Counted from the first letter of the stretch, positions 38,542 to 47,272 are shown. The stretch: DNA of 64,000 nt from Chitinophagaceae bacterium (GCA_903642275.1 CAHJWK010000001.1:1-64000); one strand, 5' to 3'. The notes: generated by a model from the sequence alone, not told the origin. Translations and numbers: made by a program.

Positions 38542-38580
38542 AAAATAAAAAAAGGTCATTCATTAAAAATGACCTTTTCT
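38542..38580 (-). terminator. Intrinsic terminator / attenuator between susD and the FG-GAP genes
   Basis: On the minus strand AAAAGGTCATT (38578-38568) pairs with AATGACCTTTT (38560-38550) across a 7-base loop, followed by a T run (38549-38542). Placed between susD and the FG-GAP genes, it would lower read-through and so lower the amount of FG-GAP proteins relative to SusCD. Confidence 0.8.
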
Positions 38581-38599
38581 ATAAACTTAACAATTTGAA

Positions 38600-40267
38600 T
38601 TAATAACCAGGATTCTGCTTAAGATTTGGATTAACTGATAATGATTGATTTGGAACAGGATAAACTAAATATTTAGCATCATCAGAAGGTTTATACTGCC
38701 ACAGAACATTAAATACACCAAAGCGTATCAAGTCTGTCCTTCTAACTTTTTCACACCATAATTCCCTACCTCTTTCTGCAAGAAGTGTATTTGGATCGTC
38801 AGCATTTGATTTATCAACCAAAGTCAAAGAGGTTAAAGTTGAATTACCCCTTGCAGTTCTAAGCGCATTAACAAGTGCTAAAGCACCACCCGCATCTGGA
38901 GCTGCAGCTCTTAATTTAGCTTCAGCAACCATTAACACTACATCAGGATATCGGAAAATCATTTCCCAGTTTCCTGAATTAGATGAATAAAATTTACCGG
39001 AGTTTTTATCTTTTGGACCAGTGGCAATTGGCTTATCAGAAAAATCAGGTGGATACTTGTCAATTCTTATACCTGTAACTTCAAGATTTGATCCTGTTTC
39101 AATCATGTTATCAGCAATAGCAGGAGTAAATGATAAAGGGTTGCCCTTTCTGTCTTGAAGAGCATTTCCAAACTGATCGTATTGTTGTCCTACAAGAAAA
39201 CCAGGTTTAATTCCGGAATATGGAGTAACAGCAGCATATTTTCGACCACCTAATCTTGTATCTATAAGCGTATCGTTTGCATTGAATTGTATTTCACTGG
39301 ATACTGAAAAAGATTTATAAAAATCACTTATAGTTGAAAACCCATTCCAACCTGCATTTGGAGCCTGCGCATCATACTCATTATAATGGAATGTTTTCAT
39401 CCATTCTGCATCCACACCGCTGTTATTGGTGGATACCCCTGAAGTATTAGGATAAGCAAATATACCTTCAGTTGAGTTACTGTTTGATGCACTAAAATTA
39501 TCAAAATAATTTTTCATATAAGAATAATGACCTGAATTGATAATTGTATTACCCAAAGTAATTACCTGCTGCATATCCGCATCAGCAAATGTTGGATTAG
39601 TACGATTATTAAATGCACCTCTGTTTAAATAACATTTCATTAATAACACTCTTGCATCATCACGGTCAGCTACAGACATGGTTACTGCTGAATCCTGAAG
39701 GTCAGGAAGAATAGTTGTCAATTCACTTACAATAAAGTCAACTGCACTATCGCCGCTATATACCTTGGGTGCATTTAAGAGATTATCACCAGGATTTCTA
39801 AATGGAAATTGACCATACAAATCCAGCAAATAATATAAAGAAACAGCTCTTAAAAATCTTGCTTGTGCAGCTTGTCCGGCAGAAGGGTTAAATCCTAACA
39901 CATTAGTTGCATCGAAATTTAATTTATTAAGTAAATTAAAAGTCTGCAAAAGCTGATCGTGATCAGCAGTCCATGTATGATTATGAACAACTCTCCAAAC
40001 CCCGTTATCATCCCAGTCACCACCTCTTGTTGGAACAAGTGATTCATCTGTAGAATTTTCTTCGAGGGAAAATAATCTGTCCTGACCGGTAAAAGGGGTA
40101 CCTAAATCTACATAGGCGCCTTGTAAGATTAAGCCTGTACCAGCTGATCCTAAACCTGTTGAGGTTTGTGCATTGGTAAAATTGTTACCTAAATTTTCAT
40201 TTAATTTAGTACATGCTGAAAAAAGAAGTACCAAAGAAAAGAAAATTGTTGCTATTTTATTTAACAT
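38600..40267 (-). CDS. SusD/RagB-family outer-membrane glycan-binding lipoprotein
   Basis: A 555-residue lipoprotein (signal peptide to FSAC, Cys19). SusD features include the N-terminal helical TPR frame (AQAARFLRAVSLYYLLDLYG), the VDFIVSELTTILPDL helix, and the C-terminal signature LAERGRELWCEKVRRTDLIRFG followed by YPVPNQSLSVNPNLKQNPGY. SusD forms the lid of the SusC channel and catches glycans. Its gene starts 17 bases after the susC stop. Family certain, ligand unknown. No signal for another sugar specificity can be read from the sequence. Confidence 0.95.
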   Translation of the reverse strand: MLNKIATIFFSLVLLFSACTKLNENLGNNFTNAQTSTGLGSAGTGLILQGAYVDLGTPFTGQDRLFSLEENSTDESLVPTRGGDWDDNGVWRVVHNHTWTADHDQLLQTFNLLNKLNFDATNVLGFNPSAGQAAQARFLRAVSLYYLLDLYGQFPFRNPGDNLLNAPKVYSGDSAVDFIVSELTTILPDLQDSAVTMSVADRDDARVLLMKCYLNRGAFNNRTNPTFADADMQQVITLGNTIINSGHYSYMKNYFDNFSASNSNSTEGIFAYPNTSGVSTNNSGVDAEWMKTFHYNEYDAQAPNAGWNGFSTISDFYKSFSVSSEIQFNANDTLIDTRLGGRKYAAVTPYSGIKPGFLVGQQYDQFGNALQDRKGNPLSFTPAIADNMIETGSNLEVTGIRIDKYPPDFSDKPIATGPKDKNSGKFYSSNSGNWEMIFRYPDVVLMVAEAKLRAAAPDAGGALALVNALRTARGNSTLTSLTLVDKSNADDPNTLLAERGRELWCEKVRRTDLIRFGVFNVLWQYKPSDDAKYLVYPVPNQSLSVNPNLKQNPGY

Positions 40268-40284
40268 ATAATGACAAGTTTAAA

Positions 40285-43200
40285 TTATAATGAAAAATTA
40301 AGTCCAAAAGTGATAATTCTTGGTGTTGGATAAGGAATATATTCGATTGATCTTGAAGGATAACCATTGCTGCTTTTATCAACGTTTACTTCAGGATCAA
40401 ATCCAGAAAATTTTGTAATTACAAAAAGGTTTGTACCCGATACATACAGGCTTAAATCCTTAATGTAAGCACCAAGACTGCCAAAAGAATAATTTAATGT
40501 AGCATTTCTCAATTTAAAGTAATTACCACTTTCAAGAAATCTTGTAGAAGCACCCACACTGCTACTTGTACGTTCTGCTGAATTATAAGCATTCAAATCA
40601 ATATTTCTTCCTCCGACAATACCGGAAATATTTGTAACGTCAGTAGCAGTATTATTATATATAACGTATCCGCCGGCTCCTCCTGCATTAACTGTTAATG
40701 AAAGTTTTTCATATCTTAAAGTAGTGCTAACACCGTAAACGGTATGGGGATTCGGATCTCCTGCAAAGATTGGCTTTTCACTTGTTAAAGGCATTGAATC
40801 AAGACCAACCTGATTACCATTTTTATCAAAGCCACCAAATGGTTTTAGATAAAATTCATTAACCGGTTCATTGTTAGTAATTATCTGACCAAGTGTTCCA
40901 GAAACACCTTGTCCATTTATCTGTCCGGTAAAAATTTGGACCGGTGTTTTAGTTCCCGGTGCATAAAATTTAGTAAGCTTATTAGTATTATTAGCGATAT
41001 TAAATCCAAGATCCCAACTAAAATTTTTCTTACTTATTACTGTTGCACCAATAGAAAACTCAACTCCCTTATTAATTAAATGAGCTGAAAGATTTTGATA
41101 AGCTACAGCAGCAGGACCTGGTTGAATTGCTATACTTTGAAAAAGAATATCAGTAGTGTTTTTATTATAGTAATCAAAACTTCCACTAATTCTGTTTTTA
41201 AGAATGCCGTAATCTAAACCGAAGTTGTAAGAGTTAGTTTGCTCCCATTGTAAATTAGGATTCGGCACATTAACCTGGCCTGCGGCATTATACGAGAAAA
41301 ACGAAAATTGTTCTTCAGATGCTCCAGCCGGAAACTCCTGGTTACCTGTTATACCCCAAGAAGCTCTAAGCGCCAACGAAGATATTACTGTACTGTTTTT
41401 CACAAAATCTTCATTACTTATTAACCATTTACCTCCAACTGAAGGGAAGTAGCCATATCTGTTATTTTTACCAAACTTGCTTGAACCATCTGCTCTCATT
41501 GTAGCAGTTATATAATATCTATCCAAAAAGTTTAAATTAATCCTGCCAAATACTGATTGTATTTCTGTTTTAGGTTCTACAAAAATTCCTGGTAAATTTT
41601 GAGTTTTGCCGTTTTGTAAAAGTTGTGAATACTGAGTTTTTACAAGATTATTCTGATCAAGATTAAAATTAAAACCTAGAGCAGAAAAATTTGAATTAGA
41701 GTAAGTTGTTCTCCAATATTCAAATCCTGCTACCGCATCAAGTTTTATATTACTTGTCAGATTAGCATTATAAGATAATGTATGTTGAAAATCCTGGGAA
41801 GTTAATGCAGCACTGGATACAACTCCAAAACCTGCACCTGTTATAGGACTTATACCTTGAATAAATCCATCAATGTTTGTTTGTCTAGTACCGGTAGAAT
41901 GATTGATAGCATACAAAAACTTATATTGTAAATTTTTGAGCAGTTTATAGCTGGCTGATATATTACCAAGATAAGCATTAGTATTAGCAATATCATTATA
42001 ACCTTGTAAAAAAGCAAGCGGATTGCCTGAACCGTTGGTTGGGAATATATATTGACCATTAGCATCTGTAAATGGTGTTGTTGGATTCCATTGTAACGCC
42101 GCACTTACTAAATTACCTTGTGAGCCGGCTGTATTTGAAACTAGTGGCGTGTTTTCAGTTATGTGACCAGCTATCATGCTAAAATCAATACTTAGCCTTT
42201 TATCGAGAAATTTGTAAGAACCTGAAAACGATCCAATGTATTTATCAAGTTCAGAATTTTTTATAAATCCATTTACTCCTGAACCTAAAAAAGAAGCCCT
42301 ATAATGCGCATCATCAGTTCCACCACTCAAACCCAGACTATATGTTTGTGATAGGGTGCTTTGCGTAATTTCTTTTAATGCATTTTCAGAACCACCATGG
42401 TCTAGGCTATTTGTAAGTGTATCTAAAGAGTATTTATGTAATGCGCTTCTAAATTGACCTGCATCAAGCACATCAAATTTCTTTAAATAGCCGGCATTAA
42501 AACCAAATTGGGATCCAAATTCTAATTTTGTTCCCTGCGTCGTTGACTTTTTAGTAGTTATCACAATTACTCCGTTAGCACCTCTTGAACCATAAATAGC
42601 AGCGGCAGAAGCATCTTTTAAAACATCAATCTGTGCAATGTCATACGGATTGATATATAATAAAGGGTTATCATCCGGTGTAGTACCAAAACCTCCAGTG
42701 CCTAAGTTAACACTTGGCCTTGCAGTTCTTCCGTCTAAAGGCACTCCATCAATTACATAAAGAGGGTTATTAACAGCGCGAATAGAATTATTTCCCCGTA
42801 TCTTAATAGTTGTAGCACTTCCTGGCATGCCATTGTTATTTGTAACTTCTACACCTGGAATTTTGTTTTGCAATAACTGATCAGGAGCACTGATTACACC
42901 CTGATTAAAATTTTTGGCTTTTAAAGAAACAACAGAACCTGTTACATCTTGTTTTCGCGCAGTACCATAACCAATAACTACAACGTCAGTTAAATTTGAA
43001 TTATCCGGCGTCAAGCTAACACTTACATCAGATGAAGATGTTACGTCAACGTTCTGTGAAGCATAACCTACATAACTTACAACTACTGTTGTTGTTGCAG
43101 CAGGTGCAATTAAATTATAATGCCCTGTTGCATCAGTAGTTGTGCCACCTTTACCACCTTTAGGAACTACTGAAGCTCCAACAACCGGGTTTCCTTTCTC

Positions 43201-43308
43201 ATCTAAAATTTTCCCACTGATAGTTTTGGTTTGTGCGTGGGAAATTACTGCAATTAGTAGCAGTAAAGGACACAAAACAAGAGCTTTCAAAAAACGATTT
43301 GAATTCAT
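40285..43308 (-). CDS. SusC/RagA-family TonB-dependent outer-membrane transporter
   Basis: A 1007-residue protein starting at MNSNRFLKALVL with a signal peptide ending in SHAQ. A carboxypeptidase-like beta-sandwich follows (ISGKILDEKGNPVVGASVV to VSYVGYASQNV), then the plug (VVVIGYGTARKQDVTGSVVS, NPLYVIDGVPL, DIAQIDVLKDASAAAIYGSR, the SusC family hallmark) and the barrel, which ends in a C-terminal Phe-Ser-Leu strand. No STN (anti-sigma contact) domain is seen at the N-terminus, so control through an ECF sigma/anti-sigma pair is unlikely. It heads the minus-strand locus; an imperfect palindrome lies 59-92 bases upstream. An earlier ATG at 43362 adds 18 residues before the signal peptide and is not preferred. 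Confidence 0.95.
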   Translation of the reverse strand: MNSNRFLKALVLCPLLLLIAVISHAQTKTISGKILDEKGNPVVGASVVPKGGKGGTTTDATGHYNLIAPAATTTVVVSYVGYASQNVDVTSSSDVSVSLTPDNSNLTDVVVIGYGTARKQDVTGSVVSLKAKNFNQGVISAPDQLLQNKIPGVEVTNNNGMPGSATTIKIRGNNSIRAVNNPLYVIDGVPLDGRTARPSVNLGTGGFGTTPDDNPLLYINPYDIAQIDVLKDASAAAIYGSRGANGVIVITTKKSTTQGTKLEFGSQFGFNAGYLKKFDVLDAGQFRSALHKYSLDTLTNSLDHGGSENALKEITQSTLSQTYSLGLSGGTDDAHYRASFLGSGVNGFIKNSELDKYIGSFSGSYKFLDKRLSIDFSMIAGHITENTPLVSNTAGSQGNLVSAALQWNPTTPFTDANGQYIFPTNGSGNPLAFLQGYNDIANTNAYLGNISASYKLLKNLQYKFLYAINHSTGTRQTNIDGFIQGISPITGAGFGVVSSAALTSQDFQHTLSYNANLTSNIKLDAVAGFEYWRTTYSNSNFSALGFNFNLDQNNLVKTQYSQLLQNGKTQNLPGIFVEPKTEIQSVFGRINLNFLDRYYITATMRADGSSKFGKNNRYGYFPSVGGKWLISNEDFVKNSTVISSLALRASWGITGNQEFPAGASEEQFSFFSYNAAGQVNVPNPNLQWEQTNSYNFGLDYGILKNRISGSFDYYNKNTTDILFQSIAIQPGPAAVAYQNLSAHLINKGVEFSIGATVISKKNFSWDLGFNIANNTNKLTKFYAPGTKTPVQIFTGQINGQGVSGTLGQIITNNEPVNEFYLKPFGGFDKNGNQVGLDSMPLTSEKPIFAGDPNPHTVYGVSTTLRYEKLSLTVNAGGAGGYVIYNNTATDVTNISGIVGGRNIDLNAYNSAERTSSSVGASTRFLESGNYFKLRNATLNYSFGSLGAYIKDLSLYVSGTNLFVITKFSGFDPEVNVDKSSNGYPSRSIEYIPYPTPRIITFGLNFSL

Positions 43309-43366
43309 AATACGAGCAGTTTTTAAAATTAATTTAAGCAAATAATGATTAGAAACAAGCAATAAA

Positions 43367-43400
43367 GTGTAAATATAAACGTGTTATGTTATATATACAC
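43367..43400. promoter_or_regulatory. Imperfect palindrome upstream of susC, possible operator
   Basis: GTGTAAATATAA (43367-43378) and TTATATATACAC (43389-43400) are inverted repeats with one mismatch, separated by 10 bases. They lie in the 221-base gap between the Fe-S carrier gene and susC, where the susC promoter must be. A dimeric repressor or activator site is a fair guess; no regulator gene is adjacent. Confidence 0.4.
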
Positions 43401-43529
43401 ATTTTTTTAACTTTTTTTAAATAAGCCTTAACTATTGGTTATGACAAATTCAATTATATCTATGCTGCTTAGAAGTTTAAATATTATTAAAGTAGTATTA
43501 TATAGATGGATTCAAGACAGTTGTAATTA

Positions 43530-43877
43530 TTATACAGCAAAACTTTCACCGCAACCACATGTACGTGAAGCATTAGGATTTCTAAATACAAATCCTTTTC
43601 CATTCAGGCCATCAGAATAATCAAGTTCTGTATTTATAAGGTAAAGCATGCTTTTAATATCAGTTACAAGCTTTACATCACCTGTTTCAAAAACCTGGTC
43701 TGCAGGTTTTAGTTCGTTATCAAAATCAAGTTTGTAGCTTAAGCCGGAACAACCGCCACCCACAACAGAAACTCTTAAAAAATAATCTGTATTTATTCCT
43801 GCCTGGCTTATCAATTCTTTAATCTTAAGTTGGGCTTTTTCTGATGCGGTTATATTTTCGGTTATTAAAGTTTCCAT
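43530..43877 (-). CDS. A-type iron-sulfur cluster carrier (IscA/SufA/ErpA family)
   Basis: A 115-residue HesB-like protein that takes Fe-S clusters from the assembly scaffold to apoenzymes. The three cluster-binding cysteines are all present: one in VVGGGCSGLSYKLDF and two in the C-terminal SRTCGCGESFAV. Length and spacing match the family. The gene is divergent from the epimerase gene, 132 bases away, and lies just upstream of susC on the same strand, but the 221-base gap with palindrome argues against cotranscription. Confidence 0.95.
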   Translation of the reverse strand: METLITENITASEKAQLKIKELISQAGINTDYFLRVSVVGGGCSGLSYKLDFDNELKPADQVFETGDVKLVTDIKSMLYLINTELDYSDGLNGKGFVFRNPNASRTCGCGESFAV

Positions 43878-43948
43878 AATTATTCAAAGTTTGTGAATAC
43901 AAAATTAAATCATTCTTTGGTATGATAATCAGCGCAAGCTATGCGGTA

Positions 43949-43982
43949 TTGCATTTAACATCTGCTTCATTGTGTATGTTTG
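43949..43982 (+). promoter_or_regulatory. Likely promoter of the methylmalonyl-CoA epimerase gene
   Basis: TATGTTTG at 43975-43982 fits the TAnnTTTG box exactly, with TTG at 43949-43951 as a possible upstream box at wide spacing (23 bases). The start codon follows 28 bases later. Confidence 0.5.
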
Positions 43983-44009
43983 TAAAACAACTTACAAGCA
44001 ATCATAAAC

Positions 44010-44411
44010 ATGACACATGTTGAACATATAGGAATTGCTGTTAAAGATTTATCTTCTTCAGTATCATTATTTGAAAAATTATTAAACGTTGAACCTTATA
44101 AAACAGAAGTAGTGGAAAATCAAAATGTAACTACTGCATTTTTTAAAACAGGTGAAACAAAAATTGAATTGTTACAAGGCAGTTCACCTGATAATATCAT
44201 ACAAAAATTTATAGAAACCAAAGGCGAAGGCTTGCATCATATTGCATTTGAAGTTGAAGATATACATGCTCAAATGAAACGCTTAAAACAGGAAGGTTTT
44301 ATAATACTTACTGATAAACCGCAAAAAGGTGCAGACAATAAATTAATATGCTTCATTAATCCTAAAACTGCTAATGGTGTTTTGATTGAACTATGCCAGA
44401 CAATAAAGTAA
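44010..44411 (+). CDS. mce: Methylmalonyl-CoA epimerase
   Basis: A 133-residue vicinal-oxygen-chelate fold enzyme that interconverts (R)- and (S)-methylmalonyl-CoA, between methylmalonyl-CoA mutase and propionyl-CoA carboxylase. Metal-ligand histidines sit in MTHVEHIGIAVKDL and GEGLHHIAFEVEDI, the distal glutamates in KIELLQGSSPDN and VLIELCQ. Length is normal for the family. The stop is one base from the stop of the opposing rnc gene. The mutase and carboxylase genes are not in the window. Confidence 0.93.
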   Translation: MTHVEHIGIAVKDLSSSVSLFEKLLNVEPYKTEVVENQNVTTAFFKTGETKIELLQGSSPDNIIQKFIETKGEGLHHIAFEVEDIHAQMKRLKQEGFIILTDKPQKGADNKLICFINPKTANGVLIELCQTIK

Positions 44412-44412
44412 T

Positions 44413-45123
44413 TTATAATCCTAATTTTTCAATAGCTACTTGAGCAGCAACCTGGCTGGCATCTTTTTTATTAAACCCTTTACCTTCAGATAAAATCATT
44501 CCATCAATTTTTACAGCAATAGTAAAAATTCTGCGGGTGCCTTCAAGCTTTTCATTTAATGTTTCAAATTCAAGCAACTTTCCGTTTTTGCTTGCCCAGC
44601 CAATTAAACGGTTCTTAAGATTTATATCAATTTGTTCAAGATCATCAACAAATAAATGTGGTATTATTATTCTTTGCAAAACCCATTGCTTGGTACGTAA
44701 ATAACCTTTATCAAGATAAACCGCGCCAACAAGTGCCTCAAGCGTATTACCAAAAATCTGACTGCCCTTAAGAAAATTATCGAACTTATTATATAAGGTA
44801 ATTTTTTTTAATCCCATCTTTAAGGCAACATCATTCAACTGCTGGCGGTTTACCATTTTGCTTCTCATTTCAGTTAAAAAACCTTCGCCTTTATATGGAT
44901 AACGTTTAAAAAGATAATCAGCTACAATAGCGCTCAACACTGCGTCGCCAAGATATTCCAGCCTTTCATTATTTTCTGCAGCTCCTTCTTTTACTGAACG
45001 ATGGCTTAACGCAGTATAATACAAAGAATACCTGCTAGGCTTTACTCCAATTACATTTTGAAGTTGTGTTTCAAAATGAATGGCTTGCTTTGATTTGATA
45101 AATCGGCTTAAAAAATTTTTCAG
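44413..45123 (-). CDS. rnc: Ribonuclease III, apparent CTG start overlapping the fabF stop
   Basis: A double-strand-specific endoribonuclease of 236 residues in the reading used here. The signature NNERLEYLGDAVLSAIVADY is intact and a C-terminal double-stranded RNA-binding domain ends in KKDASQVAAQVAIEKLGL. No ATG or GTG exists in frame before the conserved region. The nearest stop upstream leaves CTG at 45123-45121 as the codon that gives the normal N-terminus (KNFLSRFIKSKQAIHFETQL), and its TG is part of the fabF TGA (CTGA in place of the usual ATGA). A TTG at 45024 would cut into the first helix (NVIGVKPSRYSLYYTAL). Coupled translation with fabF is likely. Confidence 0.85.
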   Translation of the reverse strand: MKNFLSRFIKSKQAIHFETQLQNVIGVKPSRYSLYYTALSHRSVKEGAAENNERLEYLGDAVLSAIVADYLFKRYPYKGEGFLTEMRSKMVNRQQLNDVALKMGLKKITLYNKFDNFLKGSQIFGNTLEALVGAVYLDKGYLRTKQWVLQRIIIPHLFVDDLEQIDINLKNRLIGWASKNGKLLEFETLNEKLEGTRRIFTIAVKIDGMILSEGKGFNKKDASQVAAQVAIEKLGL

Positions 45124-46373
45124 GCTATGTATTCTTTAAAAATTACTGTTGAGTTATGGCCACCAAAACCAAAACTATTACTTAATGCTGCTCTTACCTT
45201 TCTTTTTTGAGCAACATTGAAAGTAAAATTTATACGTTTATCAAGCTCCGGATCATCTGTTGTATGATTGATGGTTGGCGGTACAACGTCATCTGTTATA
45301 CTTTTAATACAGGCAATTGCTTCAATAGCGCCGGCAGCACCAAGGCAATGACCGGTCATTGATTTTGTTGAACTGATATTCAAATTGTAAACATCATCAC
45401 CAAATACATCTTTTATAGCTTTTACTTCAGCAACATCACCTAATGATGTTGATGTACCGTGCGTGTTAATGTAATCAATATCACCCGGCTGCATACATGC
45501 ATCTTCAATAGCAGACCTCATTGATTTTTTTGCACCAAGCCCTTCAGGATGCGGTGCCGTCATGTGATAGGCATCACCACTTGCACCTGCACCGGCGAGT
45601 TCGCAGTAAATTTTCGCACCTCTTTTTAATGCATGTTCAAGTCTTTCCAATATTAATATACCGGAAGCTTCACCAATTACAAAACCATCCCTGTTTTTAT
45701 CATAAGGGCAGCTTGCAGTAGCAGGGTCATCATTACGCTCACTTAATGCTTTCATAGAACTAAAGCCGGCAACAGCTGCCTCACAAATGCCCATTTCAGT
45801 TCCGCCGCATAAAAATGCGTCAGCTTTATTTAATCTTAAATGATATAAGGCTTCTATAAGTGCATTATTACTGGTTGCACAAGCACTCACCACAGCAAAG
45901 TTTGGCCCTCGTAAATTATAGCGCATAGAAATCAGGCCGGCACCCATATCGCAAATTATTTTCGGAATAAAAAACGGAGAAAATTTTGGTGTACGGTTAT
46001 TTAAACCGTAGTTAATTAATTCTTCCTGAAAAGTTGTAAAGCCGCCAATTCCGCTGCCCACGATAACGCCAATTCTATCAGGATCATAATTATCTTTTAC
46101 AAGTCCTGCATCATTCATCGCTTCATCAGAAGATGCTATGGCAAGCTGTGCGTAAGGGTCTAACCTGTTTATTTCTTTCCTGTCAAAGTATAAAGAAGGA
46201 TTAAAGTTTTTTATTTCGCAGGCAAAGCGTGTTTTAAACTTTGACGCATCAAACTTGGTAATATAATCACAACCTGATTTACCATTAACCAGGTTTTGCC
46301 AGTAATCAGACACACTATTGCCAAGTGGTGTCAGCGCTCCCATGCCTGTTATAACTACCCTGTCATACTTCAT
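45120..46373 (-). CDS. fabF: Beta-ketoacyl-ACP synthase II
   Basis: A 417-residue condensing enzyme for fatty acid elongation. The Cys-His-His triad is present: C165 in VVSACATSNNAL, H305 in NTHGTSTSLGD and H342 in TGHCLGAAGAIEA. The C-terminal NSFGFGGHNST loop is also intact. It follows acpP by 78 bases on the same strand with a perfect hairpin in between, and its last bases overlap the rnc start. The acpP-fabF-rnc order is a common bacterial arrangement. Confidence 0.97.
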   Translation of the reverse strand: MKYDRVVITGMGALTPLGNSVSDYWQNLVNGKSGCDYITKFDASKFKTRFACEIKNFNPSLYFDRKEINRLDPYAQLAIASSDEAMNDAGLVKDNYDPDRIGVIVGSGIGGFTTFQEELINYGLNNRTPKFSPFFIPKIICDMGAGLISMRYNLRGPNFAVVSACATSNNALIEALYHLRLNKADAFLCGGTEMGICEAAVAGFSSMKALSERNDDPATASCPYDKNRDGFVIGEASGILILERLEHALKRGAKIYCELAGAGASGDAYHMTAPHPEGLGAKKSMRSAIEDACMQPGDIDYINTHGTSTSLGDVAEVKAIKDVFGDDVYNLNISSTKSMTGHCLGAAGAIEAIACIKSITDDVVPPTINHTTDDPELDKRINFTFNVAQKRKVRAALSNSFGFGGHNSTVIFKEYIA

Positions 46374-46390
46374 AATGAGTTGGTGCTATG

Positions 46391-46427
46391 TGAAAAATCC
46401 GCCTGTAATATTTATTACAGGCGGATT
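46391..46427 (-). terminator. Hairpin terminator/attenuator between acpP and fabF
   Basis: A perfect 15-base complementarity (46396-46410 with 46413-46427, AATCCGCCTGTAATA / TATTACAGGCGGATT) is followed on the minus strand by TTTTTCAC. It would end part of the acpP transcripts, giving more ACP than FabF. Confidence 0.8.
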
Positions 46428-46451
46428 CTGCAAAAAATGTGATACTATCAA

Positions 46452-46688
46452 CTATTTAGCGTGCTCTTCAAGATACGTTACAGCCTGCCCTACTGTAGTG
46501 ATGGTTTCTGCCTGCTCATCAGGAATTGAAATATTAAATTCCTTTTCAAATTCCATGATTAGCTCAACTGTATCCAGAGAGTCTGCTCCAAGATCATTTG
46601 TAAATGAAGCTTCATTAGTTACTTCGGCTTCTTCAACACCTAACTTATCAACTATAATCTTTTTAACGCGAGTAGCAATGTCTGACAT
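46452..46688 (-). CDS. acpP: Acyl carrier protein
   Basis: A 78-residue acidic carrier protein. The phosphopantetheine serine sits in [12 protein letters not shown], and the helices [15 protein letters not shown] and [14 protein letters not shown] match bacterial ACP. Start at 46688 (MSDIATR) is the family start; a longer frame from 46736 would cross the promoter. It carries fatty acyl chains for FabF, encoded next. Confidence 0.97.
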   Translation of the reverse strand: MSDIATRVKKIIVDKLGVEEAEVTNEASFTNDLGADSLDTVELIMEFEKEFNISIPDEQAETITTVGQAVTYLEEHAK

Positions 46689-46708
46689 TTTATAATTTTT
46701 TGTAGGCG

Positions 46709-46737
46709 CAAAAATAGAATTTTTACTTAAAAACAAA
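46709..46737 (-). promoter_or_regulatory. Promoter of acpP (Bacteroidota type)
   Basis: On the minus strand TTTG (46737-46734), 17 bases, then TATTTTTG (46716-46709) fits TTTG / TAnnTTTG. The acpP start is 20 bases further. Confidence 0.75.
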
Positions 46738-46842
46738 TTTTTTCCATGATTTTTGTTTTCACATATTTCGACGCTTTTATTAAAGCTGGTAATAAATTTA
46801 TATTATTTGTAAATTACCTGCTTAAAATTCTGCTAATCATTT

Positions 46843-47271
46843 ATGGCATTAAGATTAATTGATTACGGCACACCTGAATATGCGCAGATGGTTAATTTGC
46901 GCAACCTGCTTTTAAGAAAACCACTTGGTTTGTTATTTAATGAAAGTGAACTGGAAAAAGAAAAGGACGATATTTTGTTGGGTTGTTTTGAAGATGAAAA
47001 ATTGGAGGGTTGCTGCCTGCTTACTAAAGTGGCGCTGGATACTGTGCGTTTAAGACAGATGGCAGTAATCTCTGGCTTACAGGGTAAAGGAATTGGTAAA
47101 GTGCTTATGCAATTTGCAGAAAATATTGCAAGAGACAGGGGATATAAAAAAATAATAATGCATGCACGCAAATCTGCAACTGGCTTTTATGAAAAATCTG
47201 GATATAAAAAAGCAAGTGATGAGTTTGAAGAAGTAACCATTCCGCACTTTATTATGGAAAAAGACTTATAA
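46843..47271 (+). CDS. GNAT-family N-acetyltransferase
   Basis: A 142-residue acyl-CoA-dependent acetyltransferase of the GNAT fold. Motif A is clear (RQMAVISGLQGKGIGKVLM, with the Q-x-x-G-x-G pyrophosphate loop), followed by IIMHARKSATGFYEKSGYKK, the usual beta-5/alpha-4 region. The substrate cannot be inferred. It is divergent from acpP and its stop is one base from that of the opposing YcxB-like gene. Confidence 0.88.
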   Translation: MALRLIDYGTPEYAQMVNLRNLLLRKPLGLLFNESELEKEKDDILLGCFEDEKLEGCCLLTKVALDTVRLRQMAVISGLQGKGIGKVLMQFAENIARDRGYKKIIMHARKSATGFYEKSGYKKASDEFEEVTIPHFIMEKDL

Positions 47272-47272
47272 A

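Noticed and set aside
45024-45026. TTG as rnc start
   Set aside because: It would remove about 33 residues that match the RNase III N-terminal region and leave the family short.
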